Assembly (NCBI RefSeq): GCF_020532555.1
Contig: NZ_JAJBBR010000006.1
Location: forward strand, 62,001 to 126,000
Direction of reading: 5' to 3'
Length of the DNA stretch: 64,000 nucleotides
Origin: Microvirga lenta
Lineage (GTDB): Bacteria; Pseudomonadota; Alphaproteobacteria; Rhizobiales; Beijerinckiaceae
The stretch's first letter is position 1; each line of letters begins with the position of its first letter. The position numbers and the translations under genes are program-made. Shown here one piece after another: positions 30,720 to 38,320 of the stretch. The notes below the pieces were generated by a model. It was not told the origin of the DNA, did no database searches, and was given only the letters and a program-made list of their open reading frames with translations.

Positions 30720-32326
30720 GACGATCCCGCTCCGGCTGCCGGCGGAGCGTCCGCCACGGGCTTGCGACGATGCACGCGCCAGTGCTCCGTTTCCCGCACC
30801 AGATCGAAGTTCTCCGCGATATGGGGACCGTAGACGGTCTGAAGCGTCGCATCCGATCCTGGCGGTCTCGGACCTGCGGGTGCCTTGGGCTCCATGACGA
30901 TTTCGACGTCGTCGAGCAGCACCTCGGGAGGCACGTTGGCGGAGGCGTTGACGGTTCTGTCCCACTGGAGACGCGGCATGTCTCCCCGCGCCGGAGCCAT
31001 GTCGAAAGCCATGGAAAAGGGGTTGGCGAGATCGAGCACGAAGACGCGACCGCGCTGCGACTCCAGATCGTCCAGGACATCGGCGCCATCCTGTACGGCG
31101 GCAAGATACGTGGTCGCGCCGTCGTGATCACCCCAGGTCCACAGATTCACCAGCCTCACACCCTCGACATTCGGGAGCGAGATCTCCTCGCCCGCGCGGG
31201 TGCCCGCCACTACGGCGTGGAGACCGAGGGCAAGGGAGCAATGGACGATTGTAGGCAGGACGAGAGCCAGGAAGAGAAGCTGAACGCCTGCGGTCAGGGA
31301 CCAGCGGCGGTCCCGCGACGCGAAGCCAAGATGCGTTTCGTGGCGAATGACGGTTTCGGCCGCCACCGCAGCAGCGGCATGGAGCGTGATGATGCCCCAG
31401 GCCTGGAAGTTCTGGTTGATGATGAAGAACCCTGCAGTGCCGCAGAAGACGTAGAACAGGACATCGCGAAGACTGCGCGTCCGCCACACGGCCAAGCCCG
31501 CGAACAGGGTCAGCAGGACGTAATCGGCGAGGTTGCCGAGGATGTGGTCGAGGATCTGCCCCCAGGTTCCGCGAAGGATGCCGCCGACATCGCGGGCAAG
31601 GCGCAGATCCGCCAGGTATGAGGCCGACCCCTTCCAGAAGGCTTCGACCGCGAGGGCTGTGAGGATGGTGAGGCCGATGGCCCAGGCGGCCCAGCGGCGC
31701 TGGCGCGCATCGAACAGCATGAACACCAGAAAGGCCAGAGCCACCAGACCGTAGGTCACCTTGGTGTAGACCATCGCCACCGTCAGCAGGGTGGCGCAGA
31801 GCGCGTCGAGCCGCTCCTGATACGGCCGCACCTGCCGCGGCAGCAGGTACATGACCAGCAGCGCCCCCAGGGCCACCCAGCCGATGCGGTTGTAGAACAT
31901 GGCAAAGGAGAGCGAGGTGATGGCCTCGCCCAGGTTCATGGGCACCGCGAGGATGAGCAGGAGAAAGGCGCCGAAGAGCAGGGCGATGAGGGGATGCAGG
32001 CGGGAGGCGAGGATGTGGGCGAGGGCGGGGGCGAGGGCCAGGGTGGTGAGGGCCATGCCGAGGGGCATGGCGGCGCCGAGGGAGCCGGAGATCCAGTATC
32101 CTGCGGCGGGGATGTAGTGGGTGAGGGGGCCGAGGGCGGTGTGGAAGTCGCGGTTGGGCACCTGCCCCCATACGAGCCGGTGTGCGCTGTCGAGGATGAC
32201 GAAGAGATCGCTCACGTATCGCGTGGTGACCGTCTGTCCCGGAAGCGCGAGCAGAAGGGCGCAGACGGCCGCCAGCCCGAGCAGAAGCGGCCCTACCCGT
32301 GCGATGCGCCCAGTCCAGACTGACAT
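30716..32326 (-). CDS. predicted GT-C-like membrane glycosyltransferase, paralogue 3 of 3
   Basis: This is the first-transcribed paralogue, 536 residues. It has the two loop acids Asp40 and Asp60 (QVPNRDFHTALGPL), about ten helices and a C-terminal soluble domain with VLDLANPFSMAFDM. That domain differs from the others at the HHLP motif (NASANVPPEVLLDDVEIVM), so acceptor choice may differ. The ATG at 32324-32326 is preceded by GGAGG at nine bases; an ATG three codons earlier abuts the GGAGG and is unlikely. It starts 26 bases after the DprE2-like gene ends, in the same operon. Confidence 0.78.
   Translation of the reverse strand: MSVWTGRIARVGPLLLGLAAVCALLLALPGQTVTTRYVSDLFVILDSAHRLVWGQVPNRDFHTALGPLTHYIPAAGYWISGSLGAAMPLGMALTTLALAPALAHILASRLHPLIALLFGAFLLLILAVPMNLGEAITSLSFAMFYNRIGWVALGALLVMYLLPRQVRPYQERLDALCATLLTVAMVYTKVTYGLVALAFLVFMLFDARQRRWAAWAIGLTILTALAVEAFWKGSASYLADLRLARDVGGILRGTWGQILDHILGNLADYVLLTLFAGLAVWRTRSLRDVLFYVFCGTAGFFIINQNFQAWGIITLHAAAAVAAETVIRHETHLGFASRDRRWSLTAGVQLLFLALVLPTIVHCSLALGLHAVVAGTRAGEEISLPNVEGVRLVNLWTWGDHDGATTYLAAVQDGADVLDDLESQRGRVFVLDLANPFSMAFDMAPARGDMPRLQWDRTVNASANVPPEVLLDDVEIVMEPKAPAGPRPPGSDATLQTVYGPHIAENFDLVRETEHWRVHRRKPVADAPPAAGAGSS
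31643..32196. repeat. copy B of the 554-bp near-identical direct repeat inside paralogue 3
   Basis: This is the partner of 30036-30589, with three mismatches (at 32114, 32141 and 32183). It encodes the first helices and loops, including the NRDFHTALGPL motif. A direct repeat of this size could also cause deletions fusing the two genes. Confidence 0.9.
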
Positions 32327-32352
32327 CGTTCCCATCCTCCTGGCCCCGGACG

Positions 32353-33093
32353 TCAAAGGCGCAGGCGCTTGAAGACCCGCTCTGGAATGCCGGTGATCAT
32401 CATCATGATCGGACGCCAGACGCGGCGGACATAGATGACGTCACCGCCCTTCTCGACTGCGGCGAAAATGGCGCGTCCCACCTCGTCCGCCTCGGCAGTG
32501 ACCACCGGAGGAAGCTTGATCCCGGCAGTCATGCGAGTGCGCACGAATCCCGGCTTCACCGTTACGACCCGCAGGCCCCTCGGCGCGAGCCGGTTGCGGA
32601 GGCCGGACAGGAAGGCCGTGAAACCGGCCTTCGCTGCGCCGTAGACGTAGTTCGAACCGCGCCCTCGGTCGCCTGCCACCGAACTGACGCCGATGATCGT
32701 GCCCGAGCCGCGTTCGAGAAAGCGCTCGGCCAGCAGCCCGAGGAGCAGGGCCGGCCCCTCGAAGTTCGTCCGTATGACCATGGCGGCATGTGCGAGATCG
32801 CTCTGCGCTCGCGACTGGTCTCCCAGCTCGCCGACCACGCACACCACCACGTCCGGCAGCCGGGGCAGAGTGCCGACGAAGTCCGAAAAGCGATCGGTTT
32901 CCAGGACATCTAGTCGATGGGTCGTGACCTCGGCGCCGGTGCGGGAGGCGATGTCGTCCGCATTGCGGCGCGCCTCCTCCTCGTTGCGGGCGGTCAGCAT
33001 CACCTGCCAGCCGGCCTGGGCAAAATGGAGAGCCGCCGCCCGCCCGATATCGGAGGTGCCGCCGAGGAGGAGAAGGGACTTAGAGGACGTCAT
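32353..33093 (-). CDS. dprE2: DprE2-like SDR, decaprenylphosphoryl-2-keto-ribose reductase type
   Basis: This is a short-chain reductase of 246 residues. In mycobacteria DprE2 reduces the keto intermediate made by DprE1, giving decaprenylphosphoryl-D-arabinose. The cofactor motif is LLLGGTSDIG (residues 8-17), the catalytic residues are Ser137/138, Tyr151 and Lys155 (YVYGAAKAG), and VKPGFVRTRM follows. The C-terminus WRPIMMMITGIPERVFKRLRL aligns closely with the end of mycobacterial DprE2 as I recall it. Its ATG shares a base with the stop of the DprE1-like gene, so the two steps are coupled. Confidence 0.88.
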   Translation of the reverse strand: MTSSKSLLLLGGTSDIGRAAALHFAQAGWQVMLTARNEEEARRNADDIASRTGAEVTTHRLDVLETDRFSDFVGTLPRLPDVVVCVVGELGDQSRAQSDLAHAAMVIRTNFEGPALLLGLLAERFLERGSGTIIGVSSVAGDRGRGSNYVYGAAKAGFTAFLSGLRNRLAPRGLRVVTVKPGFVRTRMTAGIKLPPVVTAEADEVGRAIFAAVEKGGDVIYVRRVWRPIMMMITGIPERVFKRLRL

Positions 33094-34427
33094 CAAATAC
33101 CAAGCCGCATGGACAAACGAGAAGAAACACGGCCGGAGGCCCCGATTGCCCGCCGCGTCTCGCGAAAGCGGGCAAGTCCGGGATATCCAGCCTCGAAGGT
33201 CGCCGGCGATTGCCGGGCGTCCTTGGCTAGATAGAGCCGCCCGCCGGCCGCGACCACTGCCCGGTCGAGTTCGTCGAGGAGCGCGAACACGTCGTCGCTG
33301 ACCGGCAGGTCCAGGGTGAGCGTGAACCCATCGAGCGGGAAGGAAAGGTCGCCATGGCCGGGGCCGAGGCGCTTCAGGACCGCGAGGAACGACGCCGCTC
33401 CCCGGCGGGAGACCTGATCGAGAATCCGCTCCAGCACGGGACCGGCCTTCTCCGTCGGGACGACGCATTGATACTGAAGAAAGCCCCGCTTGCCATAGAT
33501 GCGGTTCCAATCCCCGATGCCGTCGAGGGGGAAGAAGTACGGATCCCAATGAACCAGGAAGGGATAGCCCGACTTGACCGCACCCGACCGGAAATAGAGC
33601 TCGTTGAAGGCCGAGACCGACATCCGGTTCAGGGTAACGGCCGGAAGGTCGAAGGGTACGGACAGGCGCCCGAACTTGGAGGACGGGAAGGTCGGCGCGC
33701 CCGGCCGGAGCACGTCGATGTCCCGGGGCCTGGCATGCTCGGCCGCAAAGATCAGGGAGCGGCCGAGGGCGGCGCCGCGGGCCAGGCAATCGATCCAGGC
33801 GACGGTATAGGTGACGTCGTCGACGGATTGCAGCGCCGCAAGAGCGCTCTCCAGATTGGGGGCCACGAGGGTCTTCTGCTTCATCCAGCCCGTCTCGACG
33901 GGCCTGAGCCGGAAGGTCGCCTCCAGGATGGTGCCCGTAAGGCCCATTCCGCCGATGGTGGCGGAAAGGAGATCCGCGTTCTCCTCCCGCGAGCAGGTGA
34001 CGACGCTGCCGTCCGGCAGGGACAGCGTGAGCGCTTCGACATGGTCGCCGAAGCCTCCGTCCTGGTGGTGGTTCTTGCCGTGGACGTCGGAGGCGATCAT
34101 GCCCCCGATCGTCACGAACTTGGTGCCCGGCACCACCGGCACGAAGAAGCCGAGCGGGACGACGACGTTCAGCAGGTCCGAGAGCAGAACGCCGGCCTCC
34201 ACGCGAATGAGGCCCGTCGTGCGGTCGAAGGCGCGGATGCGGTCGAAGCCGCGGGTCGAGACGGTGATGCGCTCGCCGATGGCAGCGTCACCGTAGGCGC
34301 GGCCGTTCCCTCGTGCGATGAAACCGGTTTTGTCCGCTATCGTTTTCGGCAGGGTCGTCGGGGTCGCGGGGCTGAGAACCTCCGATTCATGCCGGGGATA
34401 GCGCCCCCAGCCGGCAAGCTCCGTCAT
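33093..34427 (-). CDS. dprE1: DprE1-like FAD oxidase, decaprenylphosphoryl-ribose 2'-epimerase oxidising subunit
   Basis: This is an FAD-dependent oxidase of 444 residues with an N-terminal FAD_binding_4 domain (IARGNGRAYGDAA, PGTKFVTIGGMIASDVHGKNHH at 100-121) and a C-terminal ALO-type domain. The strings WNRIYGKRGFLQYQCVVPTEKA and GGRLYLAKDAR match mycobacterial DprE1; Lys402 corresponds to catalytic Lys418. Thr371 (FTLTLDLP) sits where DprE1 has Cys387, the residue attacked by benzothiazinones. It would oxidise C2 of polyprenylphosphoryl-ribose. It overlaps gtrA and dprE2 genes by four and three bases. Confidence 0.9.
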   Translation of the reverse strand: MTELAGWGRYPRHESEVLSPATPTTLPKTIADKTGFIARGNGRAYGDAAIGERITVSTRGFDRIRAFDRTTGLIRVEAGVLLSDLLNVVVPLGFFVPVVPGTKFVTIGGMIASDVHGKNHHQDGGFGDHVEALTLSLPDGSVVTCSREENADLLSATIGGMGLTGTILEATFRLRPVETGWMKQKTLVAPNLESALAALQSVDDVTYTVAWIDCLARGAALGRSLIFAAEHARPRDIDVLRPGAPTFPSSKFGRLSVPFDLPAVTLNRMSVSAFNELYFRSGAVKSGYPFLVHWDPYFFPLDGIGDWNRIYGKRGFLQYQCVVPTEKAGPVLERILDQVSRRGAASFLAVLKRLGPGHGDLSFPLDGFTLTLDLPVSDDVFALLDELDRAVVAAGGRLYLAKDARQSPATFEAGYPGLARFRETRRAIGASGRVSSRLSMRLGI

Positions 34428-34819
34428 GCCCCTCTCTCCTTGAAGACATAGGTCCGATCCAGCGCGAACTTGGCCGCATACCCGATGGCGAGGCCCAGCA
34501 CCGCTCCGGTATATTTGGCGAAATCCGTGCGCCAGATCATCCAGAATGTGACCTCGAAGCCCCAGAAGACCAGCGTCGTGAGTACGCTGAAGGCGCCGTA
34601 GAGGGTGATCTTCTGGAATTCCTGGCGGTGGCCGTGAAAGCCGTCGTCGAAGACCCATTTCTTGTCGAGGAGGTATTTCAGGACGAAGCCGATGGCCGTG
34701 CCCATGAAGATCGACAGGGCGAGCGGCGCGACCGGCGCAACGCGGATGACCGCCTCCTGGGTCACCAGGTTGGCCAAGGTCGCAATGACGGCGAAAAGGA
34801 CATAGCGCACGAACATCAT
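34424..34819 (-). CDS. GtrA family membrane protein (Rv3789-like position)
   Basis: GtrA-family proteins are small four-helix membrane proteins thought to move polyprenyl-phosphate sugars across the membrane or anchor glycosyltransferases. This one has 131 residues, four helices (about 4-24, 32-52, 72-92 and 100-120) and the signature FVLKYLLDKKWVFDD plus a C-terminal KFALDRTYVFKE. The ATG at 34817-34819 was chosen; the next codon is also ATG. It lies between the HAD-UbiA gene and the DprE1-like gene, the position of Rv3789 next to DprE1 in mycobacteria. A GC-rich hairpin (34853-34872) precedes it. Confidence 0.88.
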   Translation of the reverse strand: MMFVRYVLFAVIATLANLVTQEAVIRVAPVAPLALSIFMGTAIGFVLKYLLDKKWVFDDGFHGHRQEFQKITLYGAFSVLTTLVFWGFEVTFWMIWRTDFAKYTGAVLGLAIGYAAKFALDRTYVFKERGA

Positions 34820-34901
34820 CGCCCCGAACCTTTCGGGACGAGACCGTTTACCGGGCTGGCCTGCTCCAGCCCCTCTTCTGTTTCCCGGTGCGGCATGGGG
34901 A

Positions 34902-36488
34902 TCAGACGGCCGCGAAGAACAGGACGGCGGCCGTGCCGATCGTGGCGAGGCTGATCCGGTCCTTGAGGGCAAAGACCACCGGGTCATCGTCCATCTGCCG
35001 CCGATTTGCCAGCATCAACGCACGGGCGATCCAGTACATGAGGAGCGGCCCCACCAGCCAGAGGATTTCAGGCCTCGTGTAGAGCGTGTTGACCGACGTA
35101 CTGGAGATATAGAGCGCGAAGATCGTGACCGCGTTGAAACCGGCCGCTGCCGCAAGGGCCGCGACCATCTCGAGGTCGCCGTTCTTGTAGTCTCGGCTCG
35201 TCGGATCGGGCAGATCCGCGTCGCGCCGGGCGGCGAGCTCGACGAAGCGCTTGATGAGCGCCAGCGACATGAAGATCATCATCGAAAAGGCGAGGAGCCA
35301 TTTCGAGACGGCGATGTCGAGAGCCACCGCGCCGCCGAGCACCCTGACAGAATAGAGGGCGGCGAGCGTGATCACGTCGAGCAGCATCATCCGCTTGAGC
35401 GCGAAGGTGTAGGCGGTCGTCAGCGCGAAATACCCGAGCAGGACGCCGAGGAACGGCAGAGACACCGCCGAGGCGATGGCTATGGCGCCGAGAAACAGCA
35501 CCGGTATGGCCATCACGCCATGGAGCAGGGGCACCGCGCCGCTGGCGAGCGGCCGGTTGCACTTGGTCCGGTGCGAGCGGTCGTCCTGCAGGTCGACGAG
35601 GTCGTTGAGGATATAGATGCTCGACGCGCAAAGGGAGAAGGCAATGAAAGCCATTATGGCTTCGATGACCGCCCCGGCCGTGAAGAGATGCGCGGTGAGA
35701 AGAGGAGCGAAGACGAGGGCGTTCTTGGCATATTGATGCACCCGCAGCATCTTCGCCCAGGTCCGCCAGGTGGGGCGGGAGCAGGGCAGGCACTCGACCT
35801 CCGTGGTGCCCTTGGCGAGACGGCGCATCACCCCGGCCGGAGCCCTGATGGCGATTGCCTTCGCAGCCTTCTCCCATACCGGCAGGTCGGCCGCATCGTT
35901 ACCGATATAGTCGAAGCCGCGCTCGCCGAAGATCTCGACGAGCTTCTGCGCCTTCATGACGCCCGCGAGATTGGTGGTTTCGTTGGAGGCGAACCAGCCG
36001 GTGAACAGTCCGATATGGTCCGCCACGGCTTCGACCAGGCGGCGGTGGCTGGCGGATGCGAGATAGACCGGACGCCCGTCCTCCTTCGCCTGCCGGATGA
36101 TGGCGAGAACCTCGGGATCGTAGGGAAGAGTGCTGGGGTCGAATTCGCAGGGCTCCGCCAGCCGGTGCTTCAGGGCTGCCTTTCCCTTGGACAGGGCGGT
36201 GCACATGTCGAGCAGCGACTGCGGACGCCGCCCCAGCTCGGAAAAGGCCGTCTCGATCAGAAGATCGGATGCGATCAGGGTGCCATCAAGATCCACGACG
36301 AGAGGACGAAGCTTTTCGTCCGGGCTGTCGTCCCATTCGGGCGCATTCCAGGCGACATCGTAGCCGCCATAGGGGCGCTCGACGGGTTCGTCGTAGGACG
36401 TTCCAATGCCTCTACGGTGCAGAAACAAGGGTTTGGGTTCGAATGGCGCCAAGGGCGTGAGCTCCCTGTGGTGTTGAAACCAAGTCAT
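34902..36488 (-). CDS. HAD phosphatase fused to UbiA prenyltransferase (polyprenyl-phosphate phosphoribosyltransferase type)
   Basis: This is a two-domain protein of 528 residues. Residues 60-230 form a HAD hydrolase: Asp66 and Asp68 in VVDLDGT, SASHRR, and IGNDAADLPVWE. Residues 240-528 form a nine-helix UbiA domain with NDLVDLQDDRSH (295-306), which binds the metal-pyrophosphate of the donor. The UbiA part resembles phosphoribosyltransferase Rv3806c (joining PRPP to decaprenyl phosphate), with RTWAKMLRVHQYAKN in the first helix. The HAD part could then remove the 5'-phosphate. This would supply the substrate for DprE1/DprE2 encoded downstream. It is the first gene of the operon. Donor specificity is inferred. 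Confidence 0.85.
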   Translation of the reverse strand: MTWFQHHRELTPLAPFEPKPLFLHRRGIGTSYDEPVERPYGGYDVAWNAPEWDDSPDEKLRPLVVDLDGTLIASDLLIETAFSELGRRPQSLLDMCTALSKGKAALKHRLAEPCEFDPSTLPYDPEVLAIIRQAKEDGRPVYLASASHRRLVEAVADHIGLFTGWFASNETTNLAGVMKAQKLVEIFGERGFDYIGNDAADLPVWEKAAKAIAIRAPAGVMRRLAKGTTEVECLPCSRPTWRTWAKMLRVHQYAKNALVFAPLLTAHLFTAGAVIEAIMAFIAFSLCASSIYILNDLVDLQDDRSHRTKCNRPLASGAVPLLHGVMAIPVLFLGAIAIASAVSLPFLGVLLGYFALTTAYTFALKRMMLLDVITLAALYSVRVLGGAVALDIAVSKWLLAFSMMIFMSLALIKRFVELAARRDADLPDPTSRDYKNGDLEMVAALAAAAGFNAVTIFALYISSTSVNTLYTRPEILWLVGPLLMYWIARALMLANRRQMDDDPVVFALKDRISLATIGTAAVLFFAAV

Positions 36489-36722
36489 TTATGCAATGCC
36501 GTTCCAAAGACAGGCTGGCTGGGAGACGCAGGCGACGCTCCCAACCACATTCCTCAGAACTCTCGTGTGCAGTCTCAATCTGCCGGTTTTCGCGGACTCC
36601 GGATGACCGGACGATTCCCGAGGCGCCATTCAAAAACTACGCAACAGGATATCCATTGACCGTCGAGCACATACATCGTTGCTCGAAAAATCCGGCGGAT
36701 TGATCGACTGCATGCTAACTGC
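36489..36722. promoter_or_regulatory. upstream region of the arabinosylation operon with inverted repeat
   Basis: This region precedes the HAD-UbiA gene (minus). It contains an inverted repeat of TCGAGCA (36663-36669) and TGCTCGA (36680-36686) with a 10-base loop, a possible operator or transcript hairpin. The stretch becomes more AT-rich towards 36720. No gene is seen in it, and no clear promoter hexamers were assigned. Confidence 0.4.
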
Positions 36723-36995
36723 TTAGGATCCATAAAGTTTCATGTGGCATCCGTTCGCTCCGAAATATTTGGGGTTATCGTCCGTTTCCGCATAACAAAC
36801 TTCGGAGACGGCCAAGCTGGACAAGCTCGTGAGATAGGGGCCCCAACAGGAATTCAAGCTGCCGGTGCAGAAAAAAGTCGCCTCTATATGGCACGTTGCT
36901 TCTGAATGCCCTCTGAATATCGTGTACCTGCTGAAAGCGATCACGAAATTCGAATAGACGGCATCGTTAGCCAAGTACTCGTGCCGAGATAACAT
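36723..36995 (-). CDS. possible small cysteine-containing orphan protein
   Basis: A 90-codon frame starts at ATG 36993-36995 and lies in a pocket of clearly lower GC than the surroundings. The product MLSRHEYLANDAVYSNFVIA has five cysteines in the second half (CHIEATFFC, SCWGPY, VCYAET, NGCHM), which could form disulfides, but no signal peptide is evident. No family was recognised. Base composition unlike the neighbours suggests acquired DNA, a gene remnant or chance. Evidence for translation is weak. Confidence 0.25.
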   Translation of the reverse strand: MLSRHEYLANDAVYSNFVIAFSRYTIFRGHSEATCHIEATFFCTGSLNSCWGPYLTSLSSLAVSEVCYAETDDNPKYFGANGCHMKLYGS

Positions 36996-37089
36996 ATGTT
37001 ACTCTGCGCAAGGCAAAATGCAGCTCAAAGCCTGGTAGACGCCGGAAAGAGGTGGCTGAGACGTACCTGTCGACGATGCGCAGATCGGT

Positions 37090-37905
37090 TCAGCGTGCTG
37101 CTGCTTCCAGTCGGGCGACGGCTTCGTGCATGGCTTCAGCAAAGGCGGGGTTGCCATAGAGGTCGTTGTGCCCGGCTTCCGCAATGGTTCGGTCGAGAAC
37201 CAGATTCGGAATGGCCTTTCGCAACGGTTCGCTGCGTCGTGCCGGCACGATGGTGTCGCGACCGGCTACAATCATCGCCGTCGATGTGGAGACGCCCTGC
37301 AGGTCCTCGACCGGCGACATGCGGTGGCGTAGGAAGAGGCTTACGGGAGCCCAAGGGAAATGGGCCTTCGCGAGGGCCTGGAGGGAGTCGAAGGGCGTGA
37401 CTAGGACGAGGCCTTCGAGCGGCCGGTGGCGCGCCAGATGGGCTGCCACTCCGGTCCCGATGCTGAAGCCGACCGCGATGACCGGCCGTTTCCGGTTCTG
37501 CTGCAGATGATCGAAAATGGCGGTGGAGTCCGCGAGCAGGGCCTGTGCGCTCGGCTGGCCGCTACTCGGCGGGTAGCCGCGATAGTGGAACGCGACGACC
37601 TCGGAGCGGGGGAACAGTCCGCTCAGATACAGGGCCATCGCCTCGGCGTTCCAGGCATTGCCTCCAAAGCCGAGAAGGAGGGGCTCGGTTCCGGATGCGG
37701 AGCCCGGCGGGCTCAGGCGCACACCGATGAGGCGCTCTCCGTCCGATGTGGCAAGTTCCAGACGCTTGGCTGCATTCGGCAGGGCCGGGCGGTTGGCTGC
37801 CGCCATCCGAGCCGGAAACAGCAGGTTGGTCTGGTTGACGGCTAGCAGGGCGAGAAGGCCGGCGTAGACGATGACGACCGTGGCGACGAGGTAGAGAATC
37901 CACAT
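37090..37905 (-). CDS. membrane-anchored alpha/beta hydrolase
   Basis: This is a serine hydrolase of the alpha/beta fold, 271 residues, with an N-terminal membrane anchor (residues 2-24, ILYLVATVVIVYAGLLALLAV). The oxyanion region is LGFGGNAWNAEAMALYL, the nucleophile elbow GFSIGTG, the acid lies in AGRDTIVPARRSE and the histidine in EAGHNDLYG. It resembles the FrsA/BAAT-like hydrolases annotated as bem46-like. The start at ATG 37905 directly precedes the anchor. Natural substrate unknown; the active site probably faces the periplasm. Confidence 0.85.
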   Translation of the reverse strand: MWILYLVATVVIVYAGLLALLAVNQTNLLFPARMAAANRPALPNAAKRLELATSDGERLIGVRLSPPGSASGTEPLLLGFGGNAWNAEAMALYLSGLFPRSEVVAFHYRGYPPSSGQPSAQALLADSTAIFDHLQQNRKRPVIAVGFSIGTGVAAHLARHRPLEGLVLVTPFDSLQALAKAHFPWAPVSLFLRHRMSPVEDLQGVSTSTAMIVAGRDTIVPARRSEPLRKAIPNLVLDRTIAEAGHNDLYGNPAFAEAMHEAVARLEAAAR

Positions 37906-37988
37906 CCGCGATTTCCGATTTCCGAAGGATCGATCGATCCTGCCGCCCGGCTCCCTCGTCTCCAGCTTCCGGCACGCCACTCGACCCG

Positions 37989-38023
37989 AAAAAAGGGCAG
38001 GGTGTCACGGTGTGACCCCTGCC
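37989..38023 (-). terminator. Rho-independent terminator (minus strand)
   Basis: Read on the minus strand, a stem with arms 38023-38012 and 38008-37996 (one bulged base, loop of three) is followed at once by six Ts (37994-37989). The GC-rich stem plus T-run is a classical terminator. The nearest upstream minus-strand gene, the response regulator, ends 300 bases earlier, which is unusually far. Confidence 0.75.
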
Positions 38024-38216
38024 AGTGCTTAACCTAGGGAGTGATATGCATGGTCTCAAGCTGAAACTAGGAAATCGCTATGCGCCCTATAGAGAACCTC
38101 CAACTGGTTTCCATGAATTAAGAACGGCGCGGAGGAGGGGTTGTTCCGGAATACTTTGGTTTTTCAGTATAACATAAGTTAAATGAATATATGCACTATA
38201 TTCCGCAATATAGAGA

Positions 38217-38243
38217 GATCATGGCTGTACTGACGCCATGATC
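38217..38243. other. perfect 9-bp hairpin after the response regulator gene
   Basis: GATCATGGC (38217-38225) and GCCATGATC (38235-38243) form a perfect stem with a nine-base loop. It lies 78 bases beyond the stop of the minus-strand response regulator gene. It lacks a T-run, so it is either a 3' end stabiliser or an operator-like palindrome. Confidence 0.45.
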
Positions 38244-38320
38244 CGGAGGGCGGCGTCGCCGCCATGACCGTCGGATGGCAATGGCAACAGGCCGTCATGC
38301 GCCGGCGTCTCCGGTCTTCG

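Larger units (their letters stand above)
37906..38320. other. 415-base intergenic region with terminator, hairpin and AT-rich block
   Basis: No coding frame of note is present. From left to right it holds a minus-strand terminator (37989-38023), a moderately AT-rich part, a very AT-rich block (about 38150-38212) with TATACT on the minus strand, and a perfect hairpin (38217-38243). Together these would fit a small minus-strand RNA, described under findings. Confidence 0.45.

Noticed and set aside
29736-30833. Long plus-strand frames opposite the GT-C-like paralogues
   Set aside because: They mirror the repeats of the real genes; the translated Glu/Gly-rich strings have no fold-like pattern.
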